Assembly (NCBI RefSeq): GCF_003287275.1
Contig: NZ_QEVW01000011.1
Coordinates: 1 to 64,000 of the forward strand
Length of the DNA stretch: 64,000 nucleotides
From: Paenibacillus taichungensis
GTDB taxonomy: Bacteria > Bacillota > Bacilli > Paenibacillales > Paenibacillaceae
Direction: 5' to 3'
Notes under the pieces: generated by a model
Told to the model about the DNA's origin: nothing
Database searches by the model: none
Seen by the model: the letters and a program-made list of their open reading frames with translations, nothing else
Translations under genes and position numbers: made by a program
Shown: piece after piece, positions 9,385 through 19,367 of the stretch
How positions within the stretch are numbered: the first letter of the stretch is position 1
How the letters are laid out: every line of letters starts with the position of its first letter

Positions 9385-10689
9385 ATGAAAATTGTACCTG
9401 CACGGGAATTTGATCTGAAGCGCGAAGTGGAATACGGTACACCGGAGCAAAATGAAACGGTACGGCGCATTGTCAGTGACATTCGCCGGGAAGGAGACTC
9501 GGCACTGCTGCGTTACACAGAGCAGCTGGATCGCACGAAGCTGACGGCTGCGGAGCTTCGCGTGCCACAGGAAGAGCTGCAGGCAGCATATGCAGCTGTG
9601 GAGCCTTCCTTCGTGACGGCGATCCGTCAGGCCGCCGCTAACATTCGTGCGTTTCATGAGAAGCAGAAACGCAACTCATGGATGGATTGGCAGCCGGACG
9701 GCAGTTTGCTGGGTCAGGTAATCCGGCCGCTGAAGCGGGTCGGCGTTTATGTACCTGGCGGCAAAGCAGCGTACCCTTCGTCTGTGCTGATGAACGTGAT
9801 TCCGGCACAGGTGGCTGGCGTGCCGGAGATTGTTTTGGTGACGCCGCCGTCAACGAACGGCGGCGAAGGCATTAACCCGTACATTCTCGTGGCTGCTGCG
9901 GAAGCAGGCGTGAGCGAGATGTACCGGGTTGGCGGCGCTCAAGCGATCGCCGCCCTTGCTTACGGCACGGAGAGCATTGCCCCGGTCGACAAGATCTGTG
10001 GACCGGGCAATATTTACGTGGCGCTCGCGAAGCGCGAGGTGTACGGCGCAGTCGATATCGATAGTATCGCCGGGCCGAGTGAGATTGTGGTGCTCGCCGA
10101 TGATACGGCGAATCCGGTGTATGTGGCCGCCGACCTGTTGTCGCAGGCGGAGCATGACGAGATGGCATCGGCCATTCTCGTCACAACCTCGGCCGTGCTG
10201 GCGGAAGCCGTGCAGGCCGAAGTGCGGCAGCAGCTAGAAGCGCTGCCGCGGCGTGATATCGCTGCTGCTTCCGTGGAGCAGTATGGCGCGATTATTGTGG
10301 TCGATTCCATCGATGAGGGAATCGATGTAGTGAACCGGCTCGCACCGGAGCATCTGGAGATCATGGTGCAGGAGCCCATGGCTTACGCTGGCCGGATCGA
10401 GAATGCCGGAGCGATCTTCCTCGGCCCGTATAGTTCGGAGCCGGTAGGGGATTATTTTGCGGGACCGAATCACATTATTCCGACAAATGGAACGGCCCGA
10501 TTCAGTTCACCTGTGGACGTGGATGATTTTATCAAAAAATCGAGTTTGATCTATTACAGCAAGGAAGCGCTGCTCCAAAATGGAGCAGCTATTATAGAAC
10601 TGGCCCGGCATGAGGGGCTTGAAGGACACGCCCGTGCGATCGCTGTACGGTTAGAACAGGAAGGAAAGGCGGAATCGGATAATGGATAA
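9385..10689 (+). CDS. hisD: Histidinol dehydrogenase
   Basis: A 434-residue NAD- and zinc-dependent enzyme for the last two oxidations, histidinol to histidine. Conserved stretches include [35 protein letters not shown] and a [10 protein letters not shown] segment; the late His pair lies in [11 protein letters not shown] follows GGGAGG. A stretch around 9700-10350 is clearly richer in G+C than its neighbours, which opens spurious frames on both strands. The stop overlaps the hisB start by 8 bases. Confidence 0.97.
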   Translation: MKIVPAREFDLKREVEYGTPEQNETVRRIVSDIRREGDSALLRYTEQLDRTKLTAAELRVPQEELQAAYAAVEPSFVTAIRQAAANIRAFHEKQKRNSWMDWQPDGSLLGQVIRPLKRVGVYVPGGKAAYPSSVLMNVIPAQVAGVPEIVLVTPPSTNGGEGINPYILVAAAEAGVSEMYRVGGAQAIAALAYGTESIAPVDKICGPGNIYVALAKREVYGAVDIDSIAGPSEIVVLADDTANPVYVAADLLSQAEHDEMASAILVTTSAVLAEAVQAEVRQQLEALPRRDIAAASVEQYGAIIVVDSIDEGIDVVNRLAPEHLEIMVQEPMAYAGRIENAGAIFLGPYSSEPVGDYFAGPNHIIPTNGTARFSSPVDVDDFIKKSSLIYYSKEALLQNGAAIIELARHEGLEGHARAIAVRLEQEGKAESDNG

Positions 10690-11311
10690 GCAGGATAATG
10701 GTTTGGACCTTCAGAACAAGGGTGCTGTACGTCAGGCAGAGGTAGACCGCAAAACAAATGAAACGAACATTCAGCTTTCTTTTGCCGTAGATGGCACTGG
10801 GCAATCCGAGATTGAAACGGACGTACCTTTCCTGAATCATATGCTCGATCTGTTCACAAAGCATGGACAATTCGATCTGAACGTACAGGCGCGTGGTGAT
10901 GTTGATATTGATGACCACCACACAGTGGAGGATATCGGGATCTGTCTGGGACAGACTCTTCGTGAAGCATTGGGTGACAAGAAAGGCATCAAACGTTATG
11001 CGAGTGTATTTGTTCCGATGGATGAGGCTCTCGCTCAGGTAGTCATCGATGTCAGCAACCGTCCTCATTTTGAGTACCGTGCACAATACCCGTCTCAGCA
11101 AGTGGGTAGCTTCTCAACCGAGCTGGTACATGAGTTTCTGTGGAAACTGGCGCTGGAAGCACGCATTACATTGCACGTTATCGTGCACTACGGACAAAAT
11201 ACGCATCACATGATCGAGGCAATCTTCAAAGCACTGGGGCGTGCATTGGATGAGGCAACAACGATTGATCCGCGTGTAACGGGTGTGCCTTCCACGAAGG
11301 GAGTGCTGTAG
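10682..11311 (+). CDS. hisB: Imidazoleglycerol-phosphate dehydratase
   Basis: A 209-residue manganese enzyme that converts imidazoleglycerol phosphate to imidazoleacetol phosphate. The metal-binding motifs [10 protein letters not shown] (about residues 78-87) and HHMIE near residue 177 are present. It is the monofunctional Bacillus type; the phosphatase function is supplied by the PHP enzyme at 14332. The N-terminus is about 15 residues longer than in B. subtilis, so a later start is possible. Confidence 0.96.
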   Translation: MDKQDNGLDLQNKGAVRQAEVDRKTNETNIQLSFAVDGTGQSEIETDVPFLNHMLDLFTKHGQFDLNVQARGDVDIDDHHTVEDIGICLGQTLREALGDKKGIKRYASVFVPMDEALAQVVIDVSNRPHFEYRAQYPSQQVGSFSTELVHEFLWKLALEARITLHVIVHYGQNTHHMIEAIFKALGRALDEATTIDPRVTGVPSTKGVL

Positions 11312-11313
11312 AC

Positions 11314-11937
11314 ATGGCGATTGCAATTGTCGATTACGGTATGGGGAACCTGCACAGCGTCGGCAAAGCGGTCGAACGTCTTGGCTACGAAGCGCTGGTC
11401 ACAGGTGACCGGGATGCGATTCTTGGTGCAGATGGTGTGATTCTGCCAGGTGTAGGTGCATTTGGCGATGCCATGGTGCACTTGCGAGATAGTGGATTGG
11501 ACGCTGTGGTGAAGGAAGCAGCAGCTGGATCAACGCCGCTGCTCGGCATCTGTCTGGGCATGCAGCTTTTGTTCAGCTCAAGTGAGGAGCATGGTGAGTA
11601 TGAAGGATTGAATATTTTGCCGGGTAAAGTCGTGCGATTCGCACCGGGAGATTTAAAGGTTCCGCATATGGGCTGGAATCGATTGCAGTTCCTGCACCCG
11701 GAAAATCCACTATTCGCGGGGCTTGAGGCAAGTCATGTCTATTTTGTCCATTCATATCATGCACGTGCGGACGTAGAGAGCGATCTTTTGGCAGTAACCG
11801 ATTACGGACATCCGGTTACGGCGATTGTTGGCAGAGGCTCCAATTTCGGCATGCAGTTCCACCCGGAGAAGAGCGGAGAACTGGGTATGAAGCTGCTTGG
11901 AAACTTCCTGGCATTGACTGGACGACCTAAGGCGTAA
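11314..11937 (+). CDS. hisH: Imidazole glycerol phosphate synthase, glutaminase subunit
   Basis: A 207-residue class I glutamine amidotransferase that feeds ammonia to HisF. The nucleophile is Cys80 in GICLGMQ, and the His/Glu pair is in MQFHPEKSGE near residue 188. It begins 3 bases after the hisB stop, with GGGAGTG as ribosome binding site inside the hisB end. Confidence 0.97.
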   Translation: MAIAIVDYGMGNLHSVGKAVERLGYEALVTGDRDAILGADGVILPGVGAFGDAMVHLRDSGLDAVVKEAAAGSTPLLGICLGMQLLFSSSEEHGEYEGLNILPGKVVRFAPGDLKVPHMGWNRLQFLHPENPLFAGLEASHVYFVHSYHARADVESDLLAVTDYGHPVTAIVGRGSNFGMQFHPEKSGELGMKLLGNFLALTGRPKA

Positions 11938-12034
11938 TCATAATTCGGGATTCTATGATTTTTTAATTTCATCCTTATAAAATAATACGTAGCTAAACTA
12001 GAGCACAAATATGAATATATTCAGGAGGCCTTGT

Positions 12035-12769
12035 ATGTCATCTTTTATCATATATCCGGCAATTGATATCCGGGACGGCAAATGTGTAAGACTGGTGCAG
12101 GGAGATTACAATCAGGAGACGGTATATAACGATGACCCGGTTCAAGTTGCTCTTTCCTGGGAGAAGCAAGGTGGTACATACGTTCATCTGGTGGATCTGG
12201 ATGGTGCAAAAGCAGGTCATCCCGTGAATGATGAGCTGATTGGGCGTATTGCTTCGGCCGTGAACGTGCCTGTTCAGGTAGGTGGAGGTCTTCGTACAGT
12301 AGCTGATGTAGAACGTTTGCTGGGCCTCGGTGTAAGTCGTCTTATTATCGGGACAGCTGCGATTGAAGATCGCGCTTTTACAGAAGAAGTACTGGGGCGG
12401 TATGGAGATAAAGTAGCTATTGGTATCGATGCACGCAATGGCTATGTGGCGACACGCGGATGGCTTGAGACATCGGAAGTTCAGGCTGAGGTACTCGCGA
12501 AAGAGCTGGCGGCATTCGGTGCCGAAACCTTCATCTTCACAGATATCTCCCGTGATGGTATGATGCAGGGCCCTAACGTAGAAGCGATCGTGTCTCTTGC
12601 CAAGGCGAGTGGCCGTACGGTGATTGCCTCCGGTGGAGTTAGTGTTATGGACGATTTGCTTCGCTTAAGCAAGCATGCGGAAGATGGTGTCGGAGGAGCA
12701 ATCGTGGGCAAAGCGCTGTATACTGGCAGTATTGATCTGTCCGAAGCGGTGGGAGCGGTTAATAAATAA
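12035..12769 (+). CDS. hisA: ProFAR isomerase HisA
   Basis: A 244-residue (beta/alpha)8 barrel that isomerises ProFAR to PRFAR. The catalytic aspartates are in [10 protein letters not shown] (N-terminal) and FTDISRDGM (C-terminal half); phosphate-binding GGG/GG loops are visible. ATG 12035 follows TCAGGAGG; an upstream ATG at 12011 lies before that site and would add eight unrelated residues. Confidence 0.96.
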   Translation: MSSFIIYPAIDIRDGKCVRLVQGDYNQETVYNDDPVQVALSWEKQGGTYVHLVDLDGAKAGHPVNDELIGRIASAVNVPVQVGGGLRTVADVERLLGLGVSRLIIGTAAIEDRAFTEEVLGRYGDKVAIGIDARNGYVATRGWLETSEVQAEVLAKELAAFGAETFIFTDISRDGMMQGPNVEAIVSLAKASGRTVIASGGVSVMDDLLRLSKHAEDGVGGAIVGKALYTGSIDLSEAVGAVNK

Positions 12770-12837
12770 TAGCGGTACTATATAAGCTTAAATAAACATT
12801 TGCACGATAACGATCATCAGGAGAGAGGAAGAGGAGC

Positions 12838-13599
12838 ATGCTGGCAAAAAGAATCATTCCTTGTCTGGACGTGAAAGACGGCCGGGTTGTCAAAGGCGTT
12901 AACTTCGTCAATCTCCGCGATGCGGGTGATCCGGTGGAGCTGGCGGCGCTGTATGACCGCGAGGGTGCGGACGAACTGGTGTTTCTCGATATCTCCGCTT
13001 CGGTGGAAGGCCGCGAAACGATGGAAGAAGTGGTGCGGCAAACCGCAGGCGAGATCGCCATTCCTTTTACCGTAGGTGGAGGGATCTCCAAGGTGGAAGA
13101 CATGAAGCGCATTCTGCGTGCAGGAGCGGACAAGATTGCGGTAAATACGGCAGCTGTGCTTAATCCACAGCTGATTGCAGATGGAGCACGCCGCTTTGGC
13201 TCCCAGTGTATCGTGGTTGCAATAGACGCCAAGTATAATGAGGCTTGGGGCGAATGGGAAGTGTATACGCATGGTGGACGTAAACCTTCAGGAATTAAGG
13301 CGCTGGACTGGGTTAAACAGGCGGAGATCTTAGGCGCTGGCGAAATTCTGCTGACAAGTATGGACGCGGACGGAACGAAGGATGGGTTCGATCTGAAACT
13401 GACAGCAGCGGTATCCGAATCGGTACGTATTCCGGTTATCGCCTCGGGTGGTGCGGGGAAGGAATCCCATTTCTATGATGTGTTCACGACAGGCAAAGCG
13501 GATGCAGGACTAGCGGCAACGATATTCCATTACAAAGAAATCGCCGTTCCGGCGTTAAAACAACATTTGAGAGAGCAAGGGGTGGAGATCCGTGACTAA
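12838..13599 (+). CDS. hisF: Imidazole glycerol phosphate synthase, cyclase subunit
   Basis: A 253-residue barrel enzyme, paralogous to HisA, that works with HisH to form imidazoleglycerol phosphate and [20 protein letters not shown] carries the first catalytic Asp, [13 protein letters not shown] the second. GAGGAAGAGGAGC precedes ATG. The stop overlaps hisIE by 8 bases. Confidence 0.97.
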   Translation: MLAKRIIPCLDVKDGRVVKGVNFVNLRDAGDPVELAALYDREGADELVFLDISASVEGRETMEEVVRQTAGEIAIPFTVGGGISKVEDMKRILRAGADKIAVNTAAVLNPQLIADGARRFGSQCIVVAIDAKYNEAWGEWEVYTHGGRKPSGIKALDWVKQAEILGAGEILLTSMDADGTKDGFDLKLTAAVSESVRIPVIASGGAGKESHFYDVFTTGKADAGLAATIFHYKEIAVPALKQHLREQGVEIRD

Positions 13600-14320
13600 A
13601 GGAAGCAATGAAATCAAGGAGCAGCTGTCCTTGGAAGAGGTTGTGGAACACATTCGATGGAGCGACGGATTGGTGCCTGCCATCGTGCAGGATGCAGAAA
13701 CTCGTCAAGTTCTGATGATGGCTTATATGAATCGGGAATCGCTGAAGTTGTCGCTGGAATCCGGTGAAACGTGGTTTTGGTCACGCTCGCGTCAAGAGCT
13801 GTGGCACAAGGGCGCAACTTCAGGCAATGTACAGACGATTACTTCATTGAAATACGATTGTGATGGTGACACCTTGCTGGTTGAAGTGAAGCCGAACGGG
13901 CCTGCTTGCCACACCGGAGCGGTGACGTGTTTCCATAATGAAATCGTGGGTTTGCCAGAGAAATCCGCAGACCAGACTTCAGGCGATTCTAGTGCAACTA
14001 CTGCAAGTGCTAGCTCCGAAAGTCGTTTTGAAGTACTGGCTGAACTGGAATCGGTCATTGCAGAGCGCGAACGTGAGCGTCCGGAAGGTGCATATACGAC
14101 GTACCTGTTCGATAAAGGCGTTGATAAAATTTTGAAAAAAATCGGTGAAGAAGCGTCCGAGACGATTATTGCCGCCAAAAATAAAGACAATGACGAGCTT
14201 CGCCTTGAGGTCAGTGACCTAATGTACCACTTGCTCGTTCTGTTGCAAGAGCGCAAGCTGCCGCTGGATGACATCATGTCAGAGCTGAGCCGTCGCCACG
14301 AGCGGCCTCGCCGCGATTAG
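13592..14320 (+). CDS. hisIE: Bifunctional PR-AMP cyclohydrolase / PR-ATP pyrophosphatase
   Basis: A 242-residue fusion. The N-terminal HisI domain (to about residue 125) has the zinc/magnesium motifs [13 protein letters not shown] and a GPACHTG segment. A Ser/Thr-rich linker of about 25 residues follows, then the HisE pyrophosphatase domain with the helix [12 protein letters not shown]. It catalyses steps two and three of the pathway. The start is GTG 13592 with GGTGGAG upstream, overlapping hisF. Confidence 0.96.
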   Translation: MTKGSNEIKEQLSLEEVVEHIRWSDGLVPAIVQDAETRQVLMMAYMNRESLKLSLESGETWFWSRSRQELWHKGATSGNVQTITSLKYDCDGDTLLVEVKPNGPACHTGAVTCFHNEIVGLPEKSADQTSGDSSATTASASSESRFEVLAELESVIAERERERPEGAYTTYLFDKGVDKILKKIGEEASETIIAAKNKDNDELRLEVSDLMYHLLVLLQERKLPLDDIMSELSRRHERPRRD

Positions 14321-14331
14321 GAGGCGAGCCC

Positions 14332-15156
14332 GTGCTTATAGACTATCATACTCACCATGAGCGGTGTGGTCATGCAGTTGGCAAGCTGGAAGCGTATGTA
14401 CAGCGTGGGGTGGAGATTGGCCTGTCGCAGATTGGGTTGTCGGATCACATGCCTCTGCTGCATGTAGACCCTGCTCACTATTATCCTGAGATGGCAATGC
14501 CCATGGACGAGCTACCGCGTTATGTGGAAGAGTGTTTTTCTCTGAAGGAGCGGTACCGTGGTCAGATCGATGTACGTGTCGGCCTCGAAGGCGACTATAT
14601 TGAAGGCTGGGAGACCGAAATTCGGGCCATTATTGAACGCTACCCATGGGACTATGTGATAGGATCGGTTCATTTTCTCGGGGAATGGGACATTACGGAT
14701 TTTCGCCAGACCCATCATTGGGAAGGCAAAGACGTACTGGAAGTCTATCGTCAGTACTATGATGCTGTGAGCAAAGCAGCAGCGACGGGATTGTACGATA
14801 TTATGGGTCATACGGATGTGATCAAACGCTTCGGCTTCACTCCGGCACCAGAGCAGACTGAAGAGCGTATAGTCCTTGAAAACGCAGCACTGCAAGCTAT
14901 CGCGAAAAGTGGCTGTGCCATGGAGCTCAATGCATCGGGATTATCGAAGCCATGTGCTGAGATGTTCCCTGGTCGCCGGATGTTAACAGAGGCCATTCAA
15001 TTGGGGATTCCGCTGACCCTTGGCTCCGATGCACATGACCCGCTGAAGCTGGGGGATTATCTGCCTGAGGCCGAGGCACTCCTCCGCGAGCTAGGCTGTA
15101 CGGAGGTAGCCGTTTTTGAAGGTCGACAGCGCTCGTTCCTTTCTTTAAATGTATAA
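14332..15156 (+). CDS. hisJ: Histidinol-phosphatase (PHP family)
   Basis: A 274-residue PHP-domain phosphoesterase that removes phosphate from histidinol phosphate. Metal ligands are seen in DYHTHHERCGHA at the N-terminus, GSVHFL near residue 105, and GSDAHDP near residue 233. The start is GTG 14332, 7 bases after a perfect AGGAGG that overlaps the hisIE stop region. With it the pathway in this cluster lacks only the aminotransferase HisC. Confidence 0.94.
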   Translation: MLIDYHTHHERCGHAVGKLEAYVQRGVEIGLSQIGLSDHMPLLHVDPAHYYPEMAMPMDELPRYVEECFSLKERYRGQIDVRVGLEGDYIEGWETEIRAIIERYPWDYVIGSVHFLGEWDITDFRQTHHWEGKDVLEVYRQYYDAVSKAAATGLYDIMGHTDVIKRFGFTPAPEQTEERIVLENAALQAIAKSGCAMELNASGLSKPCAEMFPGRRMLTEAIQLGIPLTLGSDAHDPLKLGDYLPEAEALLRELGCTEVAVFEGRQRSFLSLNV

Positions 15157-15201
15157 GGTAGTGGAGTATAATGAGGGTAGGAAATAACCTTTTTAGAGGT
15201 A

Positions 15202-15369
15202 GTTCAAAAAAGTCCGCTTTTGATTACGAAGGATGCCTAATGGCATCATCAGCATCGAAGCTGGAATTCAGCCGAAATGTTCGTTGCTCACGTAGTTTTG
15301 CCTACGTTCCGCTACTCCATTTCTAGCTTTATCCCATCTTCTCGGTACTGAAAACCGGCCTTTTTGAAC
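15202..15369. repeat. 168-bp intergenic element with terminal inverted repeats
   Basis: The ends are imperfect inverted repeats (GTTCAAAAAAGTCCGCTTTT against the complement of GAAAACCGGCCTTTTTGAAC). Inside are three small perfect hairpins: GATGCC/GGCATC (15232-15247), GCTG/CAGC (15260-15272) and CGTAG/CTACG (15291-15306). There is no reading frame. It resembles a MITE-like or structured intergenic repeat of Paenibacillus, but copy number cannot be judged from one copy. Confidence 0.6.
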
Positions 15370-15426
15370 ATTCACTTTTAGACTGATAAAGGATTATATT
15401 GGGACTTCAACCCTCGGGAGGGCATT

Positions 15427-16374
15427 ATGCAGCATTCGTTACGTATTTTTTCCGGTTCATCGAACCCTAAGCTGGCAGAACAGGTATGCGACAAGCTGGG
15501 TGTACAACTAGGCAAGATCAAACTGTCCCGGTTCAAGAGCGGAGAAATATACGTTCACTACGAAGAGACGATCCGCAACTGTGATGTGTTTCTGGTTCAA
15601 TCATTATCTCATCCGATTAATGAGTTGTTCGTAGAACTGCTCGTCATGATTGATGCAGCCAAAAGGGCTTCTGCCCGTACGGTAAATATTATTGTTCCTT
15701 ATTACGGATATGCCCGTCAGGAACGCAAGTCTGCTCCGCGTGAGCCGATCTCGGCCAAAATGGTTGCGGATGTGTTAACTACTGCCGGGGCAAACCGGGT
15801 AGTTACCATTGATCTGCATGCAGCGGCAATTCAAGGATTTTTCAATATTCCTGTGGATCACATGACATCATTGGATCTCATCAGTGATTATTTACTGAGT
15901 AAAGGGATTGAAAATCCGGTGGTTGTTTCCCCTGATGCGGGACGAGCTTCAATGGCGGAGAAACTGGCGAATCGTCTGGATTCCCCTTTTGCCATTATGA
16001 TCAAGAAGCGGCCTAGCCACAATGAATCGATCATTACGCACGTTATTGGTGATGTGGAGGGTCGAACTCCAATTATTATTGAAGATTTGATCGATACCGG
16101 AACGACAATTCTTAATGTTGTTGAAGGGTTGAAGGAGCGTGGCTCCAAAAATGTATATGTATGCGCAACACATGGTCTGTTCTCGGACGGGGCACTGAGT
16201 AAGCTCAATCACCCGTCTATAGCCGAGGTGGTAGTCACAGACTCCATCGCACTGCCAGATGATCATCCCGAATGCTTCAAAGTGTTGCCCGTAGCTCCAA
16301 TGCTTGCGCGTGCTGTTCGCATTATTGTGGATGGTGGCTCCATGGCGACGTTGTTTAAAGATTCAGGGATTTAA
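15427..16374 (+). CDS. prs: Ribose-phosphate pyrophosphokinase
   Basis: A 315-residue class I PRPP synthase that makes PRPP from ribose 5-phosphate and ATP. The flexible-loop region YARQERKSAPREPISAK, the metal site in VTIDLHAAAIQGFF and the PRPP loop EDLIDTGTT near residue 219 are present. ATG follows CGGGAGGG. It sits after the his genes, not in the usual glmU-prs context, so it may be a second paralogue supplying PRPP for HisG. Confidence 0.92.
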   Translation: MQHSLRIFSGSSNPKLAEQVCDKLGVQLGKIKLSRFKSGEIYVHYEETIRNCDVFLVQSLSHPINELFVELLVMIDAAKRASARTVNIIVPYYGYARQERKSAPREPISAKMVADVLTTAGANRVVTIDLHAAAIQGFFNIPVDHMTSLDLISDYLLSKGIENPVVVSPDAGRASMAEKLANRLDSPFAIMIKKRPSHNESIITHVIGDVEGRTPIIIEDLIDTGTTILNVVEGLKERGSKNVYVCATHGLFSDGALSKLNHPSIAEVVVTDSIALPDDHPECFKVLPVAPMLARAVRIIVDGGSMATLFKDSGI

Positions 16375-16411
16375 TTATGCTGCACAGATTGTGTGAATCC
16401 AGGTTTACTAT

Positions 16412-16456
16412 ACCGTGTTTGAGTAGTTTGCTGCTCAGCACGGTTTTATTTTTTTA
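16412..16456 (+). terminator. Intrinsic terminator after prs
   Basis: Stem beginning ACCGTG and ending CACGGT with further pairing inside, followed by TTTTATTTTTTT. Confidence 0.85.
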
Positions 16457-16667
16457 TGATGGATTAGGATAGAGATGCGGATGAATTAAGGAGAAAGAGG
16501 GAATCGATTACTGATTTGCTGCCTGGGGGCTTGTGCTATAATAACTTAAAATTGATTTTTATGGCTGCGTGTATAGGGGAATTCAATCTCAGAGATGTAA
16601 CTGATGTGATGAACAGTAGAACCACGGCTATTATATAACGGTGTCGTGGAGTGAGGAGTGGGGTCTA

Positions 16668-18920
16668 TTGTCCCGGACTTGGTATTATCGTTTACTGTTT
16701 TCTTATTTTCCTATTTTCTTTCTTACCATGACCGTACTCATTTTTATCGCTTTTGTTTTCATTAATGACATCTCCAGGGAAGAAACAAGGAAAGCAGACC
16801 GTATCTCTTCCAGCTATTTGGTGGACAGTCTGGACCGGACGATCCGGGATATTGAGTTGTCGGTTACGGAAGCGGTGCAGAGTGAGCAGTCCTATAAGTA
16901 TTATTTTAATAGCCAGAACCAGGTGGGCAAGGAGACCGTGTACAGCATTGCACAGAGCTTGCGTGAGCTGACGAATTCCAACCCGTGGATCCAATCGATT
17001 TATTTGTATGACAAGAAAAATGAAAGCGTTTTAACATCGAGCGGCTCCAAGGATGTAGACAGCTTTTCAGACAAGGCGTGGATCGACCGGATCGAGTCTG
17101 GTTCTCTTAATTCAGGCTGGCAGCCTGTCAGGGAATACGATGCAGGAGTTAATCAGCGTACGCCTATTCGGGTATTGACGGTGGATAAGGATATGCCCTT
17201 GCCATTCGGCTCCGATGGGGCGCTTGTCATTAATATCAAGATGAGCAGCATCGAGCAGAGCATTGATAGCATGGTTAATGGACAGCTTTCTTTCATGAGC
17301 ATTCTTGACCGTGACGGTCAGGTTGTTTACGATGCGCATTCAGATCGTGAAGGTGCTGTAGAAGGGCAAGAGCTGAACACCCTTTCGCTGGAAAGATTGA
17401 GTTGGACGATCTCGAGTGGGATCAAGGAGGGGAACTTATACAGTTGGGTCTCAGTAGTTTCCTATGTATGGGTGATTATTGCGGTAGTTACCGTCATTTG
17501 TGCGATCGTCTATATTATCTATATTACTCGTCGCAACTATAAACCCATCCAGATTATTATGAATCGGATTGAGGCTCATCAGATTCGGGTGCTTGAGCAA
17601 TCGGGCTCACGGACCGATGAGATGAAATTGATTGATGGCGTGTTGGAAAACCTGATTAACCATATGATGGATTCGGACAAAAAGAGCAGGGAAAACGTGC
17701 TGCTGCAGCGCAGCAAACTTTTTAACGATCTGCTGAATGGGGAGAATCTCGATCATGCGGTAGAGCGATTAAAGGATCTTTCCCCGTTAACTGGCGTGGA
17801 TCATTCGTCATGCTTCGCTGTTGTGGTTGGTGAAATCAACCGATATGAGAAGGGATTTCAGGAACGGTTTACGAGAGGTGAGCAGAATACACTCAAATTT
17901 GCGTTAATGAATGTTCTGCAAGAGCTCTCACGCAATGCGGGCATGCAATGCTGGACGGAATGGGTCAGCTCGGATCAGATTGCGATCCTTTTCCTGTCCA
18001 CAGACGGTAACCCGGATATGACTGAGCAAATTCGCTTAGTTGCAGAGGAATGCCGATCCTGGGTTGAGCAGAATCTGCGTATATCATTAAGTTTCGGTAT
18101 CGGACCGATCGCGGAAGGCATGAAGGCTATTCGTGAATCATACGTAGCGGCTGAGAATGTGATGCACCGCAGATTGCTGAGAGACGGTGATGTTGCTCTG
18201 GCCGGGTATGGAGAAACCCAGCAGCAGCTGCTTGATACCTATACCTATTTGCAGATGATTGCTGATTTTGTTAAACGGTTTCGGATGTCGAGCAGTCAGT
18301 GGCGTGATCAACTGGAGGAGATCTTCGCGGCTTTTGAGCGTGATAAGCTGCCAGATGATGAGATTCACTCCTTGATTCAAGCGATGCTACAGATGCTCAG
18401 CCGGGAAGTAGCGGTCATGTCCGAACAGCTGCAGGAGAAATTATCGGAGGAAAACATAAACAAGTGGTTGATGCTGATGAAAGAAGCGGAGACACTTGAA
18501 GGCATCAAAGACATTCTGTTTGATGATCTGACGGACTTGTTCAGAACTTATGTGTCGGTAACTGAAACCAAGAGCTACAAAGCGATGGTCAATGAAATGA
18601 AAAACTATATCGAAGAACAGTTTGCGAATCCTGATCTTTCGCTAAAACATCTGAGCGATCGATTCCAGATTACCGGCAAACATGCGAGTTATTTGTTCAA
18701 GACAGAGTTCAATATGAAGTTTGTCGACTTCCTTACAGAATTGCGGATGAAGGAAACGGAGCGGCTTCTGCGGAGTACGGATCTTTCCTTGCAGGACATA
18801 GCCTTAAAGGTGGGGTATGCCAATGGAATTACCTTGGGACGTGTATTCAAACGGGTTGAGGGTATTACACCAGGAGACTATCGCCGTATGAAACGTGAAC
18901 CTCACGATCCCGAGTCGTAA
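16668..18920 (+). CDS. Membrane-anchored AraC-family regulator with extracytoplasmic sensor
   Basis: A 750-residue one-component regulator. Transmembrane helices lie near residues 8-30 and 270-292, enclosing an extracytoplasmic Cache-like sensor domain. A linker follows, and the C-terminal 100 residues hold the AraC double helix-turn-helix (LSLKHLSDRFQITGKHASYL and LSLQDIALKVGYANGITLGR). TTG 16668 is chosen because GTGAGGAG lies 9 bases upstream and gives an N-terminus typical of the family; GTG 16641 is the alternative. It is placed before a sugar importer and probably activates it in response to an external sugar. A cre-like sequence (17021-17034) lies inside the gene. Confidence 0.88.
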   Translation: MSRTWYYRLLFSYFPIFFLTMTVLIFIAFVFINDISREETRKADRISSSYLVDSLDRTIRDIELSVTEAVQSEQSYKYYFNSQNQVGKETVYSIAQSLRELTNSNPWIQSIYLYDKKNESVLTSSGSKDVDSFSDKAWIDRIESGSLNSGWQPVREYDAGVNQRTPIRVLTVDKDMPLPFGSDGALVINIKMSSIEQSIDSMVNGQLSFMSILDRDGQVVYDAHSDREGAVEGQELNTLSLERLSWTISSGIKEGNLYSWVSVVSYVWVIIAVVTVICAIVYIIYITRRNYKPIQIIMNRIEAHQIRVLEQSGSRTDEMKLIDGVLENLINHMMDSDKKSRENVLLQRSKLFNDLLNGENLDHAVERLKDLSPLTGVDHSSCFAVVVGEINRYEKGFQERFTRGEQNTLKFALMNVLQELSRNAGMQCWTEWVSSDQIAILFLSTDGNPDMTEQIRLVAEECRSWVEQNLRISLSFGIGPIAEGMKAIRESYVAAENVMHRRLLRDGDVALAGYGETQQQLLDTYTYLQMIADFVKRFRMSSSQWRDQLEEIFAAFERDKLPDDEIHSLIQAMLQMLSREVAVMSEQLQEKLSEENINKWLMLMKEAETLEGIKDILFDDLTDLFRTYVSVTETKSYKAMVNEMKNYIEEQFANPDLSLKHLSDRFQITGKHASYLFKTEFNMKFVDFLTELRMKETERLLRSTDLSLQDIALKVGYANGITLGRVFKRVEGITPGDYRRMKREPHDPES
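17021..17034. promoter_or_regulatory. Candidate cre site inside the AraC regulator gene
   Basis: TGAAAGCGTTTTAA matches the CcpA consensus WGWAARCGYTWWCW at 13 of 14 positions. It lies about 350 bases inside the coding region, where CcpA can act as a roadblock. Sequence match only. Confidence 0.4.
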
Positions 18921-19367
18921 ACACAGACTTAATATGCGAGTACATTATGACAAACAATGGGGTGGAATTCATGCGGACTTCTCTCAGGAGAAGACGTGTA
19001 GAAGTTCACCTTTTTGCTGTGAGTATGACCTCTAAATTGGGCTTGAGGCCTGTGTTTATGCAAGAACCCCATAGTTTTATGCCTGTTTTAGGCCCTTTTA
19101 CGAATATAGGCAGTATATGAAAATGGTTTATTGTATCTGATTACAGTTGAACCGGAGAGGGGAAAGCTTGAGTGAAGACGACTGCAGGCACCGCGGGCAT
19201 TAACAGAGCATCGAAGAATATAGTCAGTCTGCGAAAATCATCACAGGAGATAAACTATTATCCTTATGTAAGCGTTTGCGAAACGAGTTTATTGCAAGAG
19301 TGAGCAAAGATGTGGAATACTCTGGGCAAGCTTTAAACATTCACGCATAGCCAAAGGGGATGACAAA
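18921..19367. promoter_or_regulatory. Intergenic region before the sugar-binding protein
   Basis: No gene is seen in these 447 bases. They should hold the AraC-regulator-dependent promoter. A cre-like sequence TGTAAGCGTTTGCG (19267-19280, 12 of 14 matches) lies 88 bases before the lipoprotein start. No convincing sigma-A boxes are seen, as expected for an activated promoter. Confidence 0.4.
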
